The notes under the pieces were generated by a model. It searched no databases, was not told where the DNA came from, and was given only the letters and a program-made list of their open reading frames with translations. 16,656 bases of DNA. Origin: CAZEZY01 sp964516635 (GTDB lineage: Bacteria; Pseudomonadota; Gammaproteobacteria; Burkholderiales; Burkholderiaceae_C). Location of the stretch: assembly GCA_964516635.1 (NCBI GenBank), contig CAZEZY010000047.1, positions 1 to 16,656 on the forward strand, written 5' to 3'. Positions 1 through 7,522 of this stretch are shown here, piece after piece. The first letter of the stretch is position 1; every line of letters starts with the position of its first letter. Position numbers and translations under genes: made by a program.

Positions 1-51
1 CACACCCGGGTGCAGGTGGTGAAGGTGGCGCAGGAGCGAGGGCTGATCTGA
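1..51 (+). CDS. C-terminal end of a LuxR/NarL-type response regulator (partial)
   Basis: Reading from base 1 gives 16 codons, HTRVQVVKVAQERGLI, then TGA at 49-51. This matches the usual last helix of a LuxR/NarL-type DNA-binding domain, where a segment like KLxVxxRxQ precedes a short helix ending in GLI or GLL. The stop overlaps the ATG of the following histidine kinase by one base (TGATG), so the two are probably translationally coupled as a two-component pair. The gene continues upstream of the window, so no receiver domain can be seen. The assignment rests on a very short tail plus the neighbouring kinase of the HisKA_3 class, whose partners are normally NarL-type regulators. Confidence 0.6.
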   Translation, partial: HTRVQVVKVAQERGLI

Positions 52-1961
52 TGGCCGGTCTTCTGACCCGCTGGTCATCTCCGTGGTCCAGGGTGCCGCA
101 TTACGGCTGGGTGGGCTTACTCCTGTTGCTATTGCTGGTTGCCCTGTATCTGGTGTCGCTCCCGGGGGCTGTGCCCGGCGTGGTGAATGTGGATCGTATT
201 CAAGTGGGTGCGCTGGATGATGTTCAGTTGCCGACTCGTACAGTCCAATTGCCACACGTCATGGACGATGAAGAGCCTGAGTTCAGACACAGGGTTTACT
301 ACCGCATGGACTGGCCGCAGGAGTTGTACTACACCGAGCGGCAGTCACAAAGGATAGCTCTGTTGCTACCAAGAGTGGACGCACGTTTCCGCGTTTTGAT
401 CAACGGTCATGAAGTTTTTGGAGTCGGTTGGCATGCGCCACCTCATAAGACCGTACTTTCTGGTCTTTTTCCCTTTCATGTTCCTCTGCCAGCCGTGTTG
501 CTGACTGAACTGCCCGAGGACAACGTTATAGAAATTCAAGTGCAGGGCGTACCGCTAGAGCGCAGCGGTTTGTCACCATTTCAGCTCGGCAATCACGATC
601 AGCTCTTTGACCGTTATCGTGTCCTGGAGTTGTGGCAGGTGATGGGTGGCTGGATGATGGTCATTGCCTCAGTCTTCATGGGTCTGATCTCGATTTTTCT
701 TTGGAGCGAGCTCAAAGAGCGACTTTTTTTGCTGATGGCTGCTGCATCGGCAGCCCATTTGGTCCGGTTGCTGTTGCTGCTCATGCTGGAGTCGCCTTTT
801 ACTGCTGAGTGGCATTTCTTGATTTACAGGGTGGCTTTCAACACGTATGTGGCTTTTTTCTGTCTCTTCATTGAGGAACTGTTTGGCCTGCGGATGAAGT
901 TTGTTCGCCTGCTGGCTTACTTTCTGCTGGTTTCAGGCCCGATCTGGCTGACAGTGGCTCTCATGACGCAGGAATACGACTACGTTCGCGTTTGGGCGGG
1001 AATTCTTGCCTTGGGCGCTGCGGTCAGCCTGACGGCATTTTTTATCCGTACCCAGTGGGGTCGAAGCATCACGAATGACCAGATTCTGGTCAGCATGGTG
1101 GCGTTATTTACTTTGGTGACTGGTGTCAGGGATTTTCTGGTGCTTCAGTTGAATTTCCCCGGCGATGCCGACATCCGTTGGATGTCGATTGGCAGCCTGG
1201 CCCTGATGTTCACGCTGGGCTGGGTGCTGGTCCAGCGGGCGACCGCCTCGACGCGGGAGGTTTACCGGCTGAACCAGTCGCTGGCGCAGATCGTGGCTCA
1301 GCGGGAGGCCGAATTGCGGGCGGCGTTTGACCAGTTGCGAATATCCGAGCAGCAGCGAGCGGTGGAAGGCGAGCGGCGCCGACTGATGCGTGACATGCAC
1401 GATGGGCTGGGCAGCCAACTGGTTCAGACACTCAATCTGGTGCGATCCCGCCAGCCTTCGCTCGATCCGCAGTACGTGGAGTCGATGATCCAGCACGCGC
1501 TCGAGGAATTGCGGATGACCCTGGATTCGCTGGAGCCGATGGAAGGTGACCTGACCACGGTGCTGGGTACGTTCCGGCAGCGCATCGCCCCCGCGCTGGA
1601 GTCGGCCGGCATTGCCCTGGTGTGGGAAGTGGAGGAGGTGCCCGCCTTGCACGCGCTTGATTCGCAGGGCGTGATGCACCTGTTCCGCTGCATGCAGGAG
1701 GTGTTTGCCAACATTCTCAAGCACTCCAAGGCCACGCGCGTGGTGTTACGGACGTCCAGCTCAAACGACGATGTTTTTCTTTTTGTCGAGGACAACGGTG
1801 TTGGCATCCCTGACATGAGCAGGGTCTTGACCAAGGGCAGGGGGTTGGGTAATCTGCGCGTGAGGGCCAGCAGCATTGGTGCGAAAGTCAGATTTTTCAG
1901 CACACATCCCGGAACTGGCGTAGAGTTCATGTTTCCAATACACACGGAGTCCCGTGCCTGA
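51..1961 (+). CDS. 7TM-DISM sensor histidine kinase (HisKA_3 class)
   Basis: Membrane sensor kinase of 636 residues. A first hydrophobic segment (about residues 20-38) is followed by an extracytoplasmic, beta-rich domain (about 45-190) and seven hydrophobic segments (about 196-217, 224-245, 257-280, 284-304, 313-332, 344-365, 377-395), the 7TMR-DISM layout. A coiled coil (about 400-445) leads to the H box RDMHDGLGSQL, with His450 as the predicted autophosphorylation site. The HATPase domain has an N box (Asn554 in FANILKHSKA), the G1 box DNGVGIP (Asp581) and a GRGLGNLRVRA G2 box near 597. HisKA_3 kinases pair with NarL/LuxR-type regulators, and one appears to end directly upstream with a one-base overlap. 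The ligand is unknown; extracytoplasmic DISM domains are thought to bind small molecules such as carbohydrates. Base composition shifts sharply inside the gene (see findings). Confidence 0.9.
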   Translation: MAGLLTRWSSPWSRVPHYGWVGLLLLLLLVALYLVSLPGAVPGVVNVDRIQVGALDDVQLPTRTVQLPHVMDDEEPEFRHRVYYRMDWPQELYYTERQSQRIALLLPRVDARFRVLINGHEVFGVGWHAPPHKTVLSGLFPFHVPLPAVLLTELPEDNVIEIQVQGVPLERSGLSPFQLGNHDQLFDRYRVLELWQVMGGWMMVIASVFMGLISIFLWSELKERLFLLMAAASAAHLVRLLLLLMLESPFTAEWHFLIYRVAFNTYVAFFCLFIEELFGLRMKFVRLLAYFLLVSGPIWLTVALMTQEYDYVRVWAGILALGAAVSLTAFFIRTQWGRSITNDQILVSMVALFTLVTGVRDFLVLQLNFPGDADIRWMSIGSLALMFTLGWVLVQRATASTREVYRLNQSLAQIVAQREAELRAAFDQLRISEQQRAVEGERRRLMRDMHDGLGSQLVQTLNLVRSRQPSLDPQYVESMIQHALEELRMTLDSLEPMEGDLTTVLGTFRQRIAPALESAGIALVWEVEEVPALHALDSQGVMHLFRCMQEVFANILKHSKATRVVLRTSSSNDDVFLFVEDNGVGIPDMSRVLTKGRGLGNLRVRASSIGAKVRFFSTHPGTGVEFMFPIHTESRA

Positions 1962-2025
1962 GATCGTGACAACCCAGCCTGAGTGGTCAATAACTTTGTC
2001 TAGGACATGGTTTTGACCAGCAAGG

Positions 2026-2055
2026 TTGACCAAAAGACTGGGTTTTTGGTATACT
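2026..2055 (+). promoter_or_regulatory. Predicted sigma70 promoter of the isc operon
   Basis: TTGACC at 2026-2031 (-35) and TATACT at 2050-2055 (-10) are separated by 18 bases, about 100 bases upstream of the iscR start. The -10 overlaps the predicted IscR box, the arrangement expected for a repressed promoter. The interval 1962-2156 also holds a second TTGACCA at 2013-2019 and an inverted GGTCAA at 1985-1990. I see no convincing terminator for the upstream kinase gene. Confidence 0.75.
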
Positions 2056-2075
2056 TTACTGAAATAGTCGGAATT
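2051..2075 (+). promoter_or_regulatory. IscR type 1 binding site over the isc promoter -10
   Basis: The 25-base element fits the established type 1 consensus (ATASYYGACTRWWWYAGTCRRSTAT) at all but four positions. The left half reads ATACTTTACT (2051-2060, one mismatch). The central GAAAT and the right half AGTCGG match fully. The last five bases (2071-2075) are degenerate. In E. coli, [2Fe-2S]-IscR binds type 1 sites at its own promoter and represses the operon when cluster supply is adequate. Overlap with the -10 makes the same logic likely here. Binding is inferred, not shown. Confidence 0.75.
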
Positions 2076-2156
2076 TGACGGTTTCTCCCGAAGTATCCAA
2101 GTCACGTTCCTGTGTGTACGGATATCGGTGTTGACCTCTCATGGAAGGACCTTCAG

Positions 2157-2690
2157 ATGCGCCTCACAACCAAAGGACGGTTCGCCGTCACTGCAATGAT
2201 CGATCTGGCCTTGCGCCAGGCCAGTGGTCCCGTGACACTGGCGGCCATCAGCCAGCGCCAGCACATCTCGCTGTCGTATCTGGAGCAACTGTTTGGCAAG
2301 CTCCGCCGGCACGATCTCGTCGAGTCCACCCGTGGGCCTGGCGGCGGCTACACCCTGGGCCGCAAGGCTTCGGAAATCACCGTGGCCGACATCATCGTCT
2401 CGGTGGATGAGCCCATCGATGCCACCCAGTGCGGCGGCAAGGAAAACTGCCATGGCGAGGGCGCGCGCTGCATGACCCATGAGCTGTGGGCGTCCCTGAA
2501 CGAGAAGATGGTCGATTTTCTCGATTCCATCACCCTGCAGAAACTGGTGGACGACCAACTGGCCAAGGGCATGGTGGTCGAGAATGTGCCCACCATCAAA
2601 CGGGCGATCTCGTCCGCTCCGGTGGTCAAGCCCATTCGTGTCAATGCGCCCAATTCGGTTTTTGCGCTCGGCGCGGTGGCTTCCAAGTAA
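2157..2690 (+). CDS. iscR: IscR, Rrf2-family [2Fe-2S] transcriptional regulator
   Basis: Predicted cluster-sensing repressor of the isc operon, 177 residues. The start MRLTTKGRFAV is the universal IscR N-terminus and has AAGGA at 2144-2148, 8 bases upstream; an in-frame GTG at 2112 would add 15 non-conserved residues. The N-terminal winged helix includes LEQLFGKLRRHDLVES and RGPGGGY. Cluster ligands are Cys92, Cys98, Cys105 and His108 (C-x5-C-x6-C-x2-H); the second spacer is one residue longer than in E. coli (C92, C98, C104, H107). The tail after about residue 150 is poorly conserved. It is first in the operon, 48 bases before iscS, and downstream of a matching type 1 site. Confidence 0.96.
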   Translation: MRLTTKGRFAVTAMIDLALRQASGPVTLAAISQRQHISLSYLEQLFGKLRRHDLVESTRGPGGGYTLGRKASEITVADIIVSVDEPIDATQCGGKENCHGEGARCMTHELWASLNEKMVDFLDSITLQKLVDDQLAKGMVVENVPTIKRAISSAPVVKPIRVNAPNSVFALGAVASK

Positions 2691-2738
2691 CCGGCTCACC
2701 TCACGAAGCCCTTTCACCCTCACACCAACGGCACTCTC

Positions 2739-3959
2739 ATGAGCAGCACACCGCACTTTCCCATCTACATGGATTACAGCGCCACCAACCCCTGCGACCC
2801 GCGGGTGGTGGACAAGATGGTGCCCTGGCTCTACGAGCACTTCGGCAATCCCGCTTCACGCAGCCATGCCTGGGGTTGGGAAGCCGAAAAGGCGGTGGAG
2901 AACGCCCGCGAGCAAGTGGCGAGCCTCATTGGCGCCGACCCCCGCGAAATCGTCTGGACCAGCGGCGCCACCGAATCCAATAACCTGGCTATCAAAGGCG
3001 CGGCCCATTTCTACCAGGGCAAGGGCAAGCACCTCATCACCGTGAAAACCGAGCACAAGGCCGTGCTGGACACCTGTCGCCATCTGGAGCGTGAGGGCTT
3101 TGAAGTCACTTACCTGGACGTCCAGGCTGATGGCCTGGTGAACCTGGACGCCTTCCGCGAAGCCATTCGCCCCGACACGATTCTGGCCAGCGTGATGTTC
3201 GTGAACAACGAGATCGGTGTCATTCAGGACATTGCCACGCTGGGCACCATCTGCCGTGAAAAAGGGGTGATCTTCCATGTGGATGCCGCCCAGGCCACGG
3301 GCCGGGTCGCCATCGATCTGGCCAAGCTTCCGGTCGACCTGATGAGCCTGACGAGCCACAAGACCTACGGTCCCAAAGGCATTGGTGCTTTGTACGTGCG
3401 CCGCAAGCCCCGCGTGCGCATCGAGGCGCAGATGCATGGGGGCGGACACGAGCGCGGCATGCGTTCCGGTACATTGCCTACCCACCAGATTGTGGGCATG
3501 GGGGAGGCCTATGCCATCGCCCAGGCCGAAATGGCCACCGAACTCCCCCGTATCCAGGCTTTGCACGACCGCCTGCTCAAGGGTCTGTCCCGCATCGAGG
3601 AATCGTTCATCAACGGTCATGCCACCCGCCGGGTACCGCACAACCTGAACATGAGCTTCAATTACGTCGAAGGCGAGTCCCTGATCATGGGGATCAAAGG
3701 CGTGGCCGTCTCCAGCGGCTCCGCCTGCACATCGGCCAGCCTGGAGCCCAGCTATGTGCTGCGGGCCCTGGGTCGCAGCGACGAACTGGCCCACAGCAGC
3801 CTTCGCATGACCATCGGACGCTGGACCACCGAGCAGGAGATCGACTACGCCGTTCAGTCGATTTCCGAAAACGTGGCCAAACTTCGTGAACTCTCACCCC
3901 TGTGGGAGATGTACAAGGACGGGATCGACCTGTCGACCATCCAGTGGGCGGCTCACTGA
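2739..3959 (+). CDS. iscS: IscS, cysteine desulfurase
   Basis: PLP-dependent enzyme converting cysteine to alanine and passing persulfide sulfur to IscU; it also normally feeds tRNA thiolation. The 406 residues match the usual IscS length. Visible landmarks are the N-terminal YMDYSATNPCDPRVV, His106 in TEHKAVLDTC (PLP stacking), Lys208 in SLTSHKTYGPKG (Schiff base), and Cys330 in SSGSACTSASLEPS (the mobile-loop persulfide cysteine). The C-terminus LSPLWEMYKDGIDLSTIQW is the conserved tail involved in IscU interaction. No purine-rich ribosome site is evident before the ATG; the 48-base gap to iscR is pyrimidine-rich, so initiation may be weak or coupled. Confidence 0.98.
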   Translation: MSSTPHFPIYMDYSATNPCDPRVVDKMVPWLYEHFGNPASRSHAWGWEAEKAVENAREQVASLIGADPREIVWTSGATESNNLAIKGAAHFYQGKGKHLITVKTEHKAVLDTCRHLEREGFEVTYLDVQADGLVNLDAFREAIRPDTILASVMFVNNEIGVIQDIATLGTICREKGVIFHVDAAQATGRVAIDLAKLPVDLMSLTSHKTYGPKGIGALYVRRKPRVRIEAQMHGGGHERGMRSGTLPTHQIVGMGEAYAIAQAEMATELPRIQALHDRLLKGLSRIEESFINGHATRRVPHNLNMSFNYVEGESLIMGIKGVAVSSGSACTSASLEPSYVLRALGRSDELAHSSLRMTIGRWTTEQEIDYAVQSISENVAKLRELSPLWEMYKDGIDLSTIQWAAH

Positions 3960-3989
3960 GCCCGCACACCGCTATCTAGGAGCAACACC

Positions 3990-4376
3990 ATGGCATACAG
4001 CGACAAAGTGATTGACCACTATGAAAACCCGCGCAATGTGGGCAGCTTTGAAAAAGGCGACGACACCGTGGGCACGGGCATGGTCGGTGCACCGGCCTGT
4101 GGCGATGTGATGAAACTGCAGATCAAGGTCAACCCCGAAACCGGGCTGATTGAGGATGCCCGTTTCAAGACCTACGGTTGCGGATCGGCCATTGCCTCGA
4201 GCTCGCTGGTGACCGAATGGGTGAAGGGCAAGTCGCTTGATGAAGCGGCCCAGATCAAGAACAGCCAGATTGCCGAGGAACTGGCCTTGCCGCCGGTGAA
4301 AATCCACTGTTCCATCCTGGCCGAAGACGCGATCAAGGCCGCCGTGGAAGACTACAAGAAAAAGCACACCCACTGA
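3990..4376 (+). CDS. iscU: IscU, iron-sulfur cluster assembly scaffold
   Basis: Scaffold on which [2Fe-2S] clusters are built, 128 residues. The conserved ligands are Cys37 and Asp39 in GAPACGDVMK, Cys64 in YGCGSAIASS, and His106-Cys107 in VKIHCSI. The HscA recognition motif LPPVK lies at residues 100-104. One extra residue near position 50 (NPETG) shifts the second and third cysteines by one relative to E. coli IscU (63 and 106). A good ribosome site AGGAG (3978-3982) sits 7 bases before the ATG, the strongest in this operon, fitting the high scaffold demand. It lies 30 bases after iscS. Confidence 0.98.
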   Translation: MAYSDKVIDHYENPRNVGSFEKGDDTVGTGMVGAPACGDVMKLQIKVNPETGLIEDARFKTYGCGSAIASSSLVTEWVKGKSLDEAAQIKNSQIAEELALPPVKIHCSILAEDAIKAAVEDYKKKHTH

Positions 4377-4393
4377 GCAACCCGGAACCCAAC

Positions 4394-4717
4394 ATGTCTG
4401 TGACCGTTACCGAAGCCGCTGCCCGGCATGTCACCAAATACCTGTCCCGTCGAGGGAAAGGGGTTGGGGTGCGACTGGGTGTCAAGACCACCGGTTGTTC
4501 CGGCCTGGCCTACAAGCTCGAGTACGCAGACGACGTGGCACCCGAAGACGTGGTGTTCGAAGACCAGGGCATCAAGATCCTGGTCGACCCGAAAAGCATG
4601 CCCTACATCGATGGCACGCAACTGGACTTCGTGCGCGAGGGGTTGAATGAAGGGTTCAGGTTCATCAACCCCAACGAGCGTGACCGTTGTGGCTGCGGCG
4701 AGTCTTTCCGTGTCTGA
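4394..4717 (+). CDS. iscA: IscA, A-type iron-sulfur carrier
   Basis: A-type carrier of 107 residues. The three conserved cysteines are Cys35 in TTGCSGLAY and Cys99/Cys101 in DRCGCGESF, at the same positions as in E. coli IscA. It accepts clusters from IscU or binds iron and passes them to apo-targets, especially [4Fe-4S] proteins. It starts 17 bases after the iscU stop; the preceding bases (cccggaaccc) give only a weak ribosome site. The end of the gene abuts or overlaps hscB depending on the hscB start. ErpA-like proteins share this fold, but operon position favours IscA. Confidence 0.97.
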   Translation: MSVTVTEAAARHVTKYLSRRGKGVGVRLGVKTTGCSGLAYKLEYADDVAPEDVVFEDQGIKILVDPKSMPYIDGTQLDFVREGLNEGFRFINPNERDRCGCGESFRV

Positions 4718-4718
4718 G

Positions 4719-5264
4719 GTGGCGCCTGAAGTCTCCGATTTGCTTGGCGCCCTGAACCTTCAGGCCGATGACTTCACGCTGTTTGGCCTCAAGCCCGGTT
4801 TCCAGCTGGACCGTCAGGCTCTCGACGACTGCTGGAAGCGGTTGCAGCGGCAGGCTCATCCCGATCGTTTCGCCACCCAGGGCGCAGCGGCTCAACGGGT
4901 GGCCATGCAGTGGTCGGTTCGCATCAACGAGGCTTACCAGCGCCTCAAAGATCCGCTGAAACGAGCAGCCTACTGGTGCGAACTGCAGGGGGTGGCGGTC
5001 AACGCCGAGAACAACACCGCCATGCCCGCTGCTTTCCTGATGCAGCAGATGGAATGGCGCGAGGCCCTTGACGAGGCTGCCGGTGAAGACGAACTCGACG
5101 CGCTGCTGGAACAGACGCGAAATGCCCGTCAACACCTGCTGGAAACGCTGGCGCAGTTGATCGATCAGGCTCAGGATGCGCCGGCTGCCGTGGCTCAGGT
5201 ACGGGCCCTGATGTTTGTCGAACGCTTCGCCGAGGAAGTGCACAATCGCCTCGAACGGCTCTGA
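4719..5264 (+). CDS. hscB: HscB, J-domain co-chaperone
   Basis: DnaJ-like co-chaperone (Hsc20) that delivers IscU to HscA and stimulates its ATPase. The J domain begins at DDFTLFGLKPGFQLD and carries the HPD motif (HPDRF, His47 from the chosen start). RVAMQWSVRINEAYQRLKDP and the C-terminal helical IscU-binding region (AMPAAFLMQQMEWREALDE onward) are typical. The start is uncertain: GTG at 4719, just after the iscA stop, gives 181 residues, close to the E. coli 171. GTG at 4710 overlaps iscA slightly. ATG at 4647 has GAGGGG four bases upstream and gives 205 residues, but overlaps iscA by 71 bases and adds a non-conserved N-terminus. Seven bases separate its stop from hscA. Confidence 0.93.
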   Translation: MAPEVSDLLGALNLQADDFTLFGLKPGFQLDRQALDDCWKRLQRQAHPDRFATQGAAAQRVAMQWSVRINEAYQRLKDPLKRAAYWCELQGVAVNAENNTAMPAAFLMQQMEWREALDEAAGEDELDALLEQTRNARQHLLETLAQLIDQAQDAPAAVAQVRALMFVERFAEEVHNRLERL

Positions 5265-5271
5265 TCCCGAC

Positions 5272-7170
5272 ATGGCATTACTACAGATTTCCGAACCCGG
5301 GCAATCGCCCGATCCACACCAGCGCCGCGTGGCGGTGGGTATCGACCTGGGCACCACCCATTCCCTCGTGGCGGCTGTGCGGCATGGCAGCCCGGAATGT
5401 CTGCCCGACGAGCAGGGTCGGGTGATCCTGCCCAGCGTGGTGCGTTATCTGCCTGCGGGTAGCGGGTCGGGCCGTCAGATTGGTTTCGACGCCCTGGCCG
5501 CGCAGGTATCTGACCCTCATAACACCATCAGTTCGGTCAAGCGGCTGATGGGGCGCAAGCGTGAAGACCTCGCCGCTCAGGGCGTGGTCGACAAGCTGCC
5601 TTACACGGTGGTCGAAGGGCCTGGCATGGCCGCCGTGCGCACCGTGGCGGGCGACAAGTCTCCCGTTGAGGTGAGTGCCGAGATCCTGGCCACCCTCCGA
5701 TTCCGGGCCGAAGACACCTTCGACAGCGACCTCTATGGGGCGGTGATCACCGTTCCCGCCTATTTCGACGACGCCCAGCGACAGGCCACCAAGGATGCCG
5801 CCCAGATGGCCGGGCTGAACGTGCTGCGGCTGATCAACGAGCCCACCGCGGCGGCGATCGCCTATGGCCTGGATCAGGCGGCCGAGGGCATTTACGCCGT
5901 TTACGATCTGGGAGGCGGCACGTTTGACGTGTCCATTCTGCGCTTGACGCGCGGGGTGTTCGAAGTCATGGCCACCGGCGGGGATTCGGCCCTGGGTGGT
6001 GACGATTACGACCGGGCCCTGGCCGATGCGATCCTGGCGCAGGCAGGCTGGTCTGTGCATGCGGCCGAGTTGCCGGCCGGTGAGCGGGCCGGATTGCTGG
6101 CTGAGGCGCGTCGGGTCAAGGAGGCACTTTCTGCCATCGCCGGTACCGACGCGACGGTTCGATTCACGGCCGCGGTTCAAGGCCGCATGCTCGAAGCCGA
6201 TGTGTCACACGGTGCGTTGGCCGAGGCCACTGACAGCCTGACGCAGCGCACGCTGGTGGCCGTCAGGCGCGTGTTGCGCGATGCCCGTCTGGACCGCTCC
6301 GACGTCAAGGGTGTGATCTTGGTGGGGGGTTCTACCCGCATGCCGTTGGTTCGCCAGGCCGTGGCCGGGTTTTTCGGGCAGGAGCCGCTGGTCAATCTCA
6401 ACCCGGACGAGGTGGTGGCTCTGGGTGCGGCCCTACAGGCCAACCAGTTGGCGGGCAACAACGCCGATGGCGAGCTGCTGCTGCTCGACGTGATTCCCTT
6501 GTCGCTGGGCATCGAAACCATGGGTGGTCTGGTCGAGCGCATCGTGCCACGCAACACGACCATCCCGACCGCCATGGCCCAGGATTTCACCACTTTCAAG
6601 GATGGTCAGACTGCCCTGGCCCTGCATGTGGTCCAGGGTGAACGCGATCTGGTGGCCGACTGCAGAAGCCTCGCGCGTTTCGAGCTGCGAGGCATTCCCC
6701 CGATGGCAGCCGGTGCCGCTCGCATCCGCGTCACCTTCACCGTGGATGCCGATGGCCTGCTCACCGTGAGTGCTCGCGAGCAGGGCACCGGGGTGGAGGC
6801 GCGGATCGACGTCAAGCCCTCCTATGGCTTGAGCGACGAGCAGATTGCCGCCATGCTGCAGGACAGCTTTGCCACCGCCCAGCAGGACATGGCCACGCGT
6901 GCGCTGGTAGAGGCCCGGGTAGACGCTGAACGCATGGTGGACGCCACCCGTTCGGCCCTGGCGGCCGATGCCGCGCTGCTGTCTGCGGCGGAACAGGATG
7001 AGCTGGCGCAACTGATGCAGGCGGCCCTCGCTGCCCGCGAACTCACCGATGCAGCTGCCATCGAGGCGGCCACCGAAGCCCTGGCCAAAGGTTCTGAAAC
7101 GTTTGCCGCCCGTCGCATGAACCGCAGCATTGCCCAGGCGCTGGCCGGGCAGAACATAGACGCTCTCTGA
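5272..7170 (+). CDS. hscA: HscA, Hsp70-family Fe-S chaperone
   Basis: Specialised Hsp70 (Hsc66) that binds the LPPVK motif of IscU and drives cluster release with ATP. The 632 residues show the nucleotide-binding signatures GIDLGTTHS (residues 23-31), YDLGGGTFDVSILR and VILVGGSTRMPLVRQ. The interdomain linker LLLLDVIPLSLGIETMGG is followed by the beta substrate-binding domain and an alanine-rich helical lid. The start MALLQISEPGQSPDPHQRR is the standard betaproteobacterial HscA N-terminus; an in-frame TTG at 5215 would overlap hscB and was not chosen. The lid lacks the charged EEVD-like tail of housekeeping DnaK proteins, as expected. Confidence 0.97.
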   Translation: MALLQISEPGQSPDPHQRRVAVGIDLGTTHSLVAAVRHGSPECLPDEQGRVILPSVVRYLPAGSGSGRQIGFDALAAQVSDPHNTISSVKRLMGRKREDLAAQGVVDKLPYTVVEGPGMAAVRTVAGDKSPVEVSAEILATLRFRAEDTFDSDLYGAVITVPAYFDDAQRQATKDAAQMAGLNVLRLINEPTAAAIAYGLDQAAEGIYAVYDLGGGTFDVSILRLTRGVFEVMATGGDSALGGDDYDRALADAILAQAGWSVHAAELPAGERAGLLAEARRVKEALSAIAGTDATVRFTAAVQGRMLEADVSHGALAEATDSLTQRTLVAVRRVLRDARLDRSDVKGVILVGGSTRMPLVRQAVAGFFGQEPLVNLNPDEVVALGAALQANQLAGNNADGELLLLDVIPLSLGIETMGGLVERIVPRNTTIPTAMAQDFTTFKDGQTALALHVVQGERDLVADCRSLARFELRGIPPMAAGAARIRVTFTVDADGLLTVSAREQGTGVEARIDVKPSYGLSDEQIAAMLQDSFATAQQDMATRALVEARVDAERMVDATRSALAADAALLSAAEQDELAQLMQAALAARELTDAAAIEAATEALAKGSETFAARRMNRSIAQALAGQNIDAL

Positions 7171-7180
7171 ACCTCTACCC

Positions 7181-7519
7181 ATGCCGATCATCACCATCCT
7201 GCCTCACCCGGAATATTGCCCCGAAGGCACCCAGATCAAGGCCCTGAGTGGCACCACGCTGTGCGAGGCCCTCCTTGACCATGACATCGAAATCGAGCAC
7301 GCCTGCGACATGAGTTGTGCCTGCACCACCTGCCATGTGGTCGTTCGCAAGGGTTTCGAGACCCTGAACGAGGCCACCGAAGACGAGGAAGACCTGCTCG
7401 ACAAGGCCTGGGGCCTGGAGCCGCAGTCTCGCCTGAGCTGTCAGGTGCATCTGGGGAGCACGGATCTCACCATCGAGATCCCCCGCTACACCATCAACCA
7501 CGCCCGCGAGCACCACTGA
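7181..7519 (+). CDS. fdx: Isc-type [2Fe-2S] ferredoxin
   Basis: Adrenodoxin-like ferredoxin of 112 residues that supplies electrons during cluster assembly on IscU. Cluster ligands are Cys42, Cys48, Cys51 and Cys87, the same numbers as in E. coli Fdx, within HACDMSCACTTCHVVV and RLSCQV. Cys46 is the extra non-ligand cysteine also found in Isc ferredoxins. The acidic stretch NEATEDEEDLLDKA is the likely partner-binding helix. It starts 10 bases after hscA. An iscX gene, which follows fdx in E. coli, is absent; dnaQ follows after 3 bases. Confidence 0.97.
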   Translation: MPIITILPHPEYCPEGTQIKALSGTTLCEALLDHDIEIEHACDMSCACTTCHVVVRKGFETLNEATEDEEDLLDKAWGLEPQSRLSCQVHLGSTDLTIEIPRYTINHAREHH

Positions 7520-7522
7520 GCC

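Noticed and set aside
1104..1724. Minus-strand frames inside the histidine kinase gene
   Set aside because: Histidine-, arginine- and glutamine-rich antisense shadows of the coding strand with no domain resemblance.
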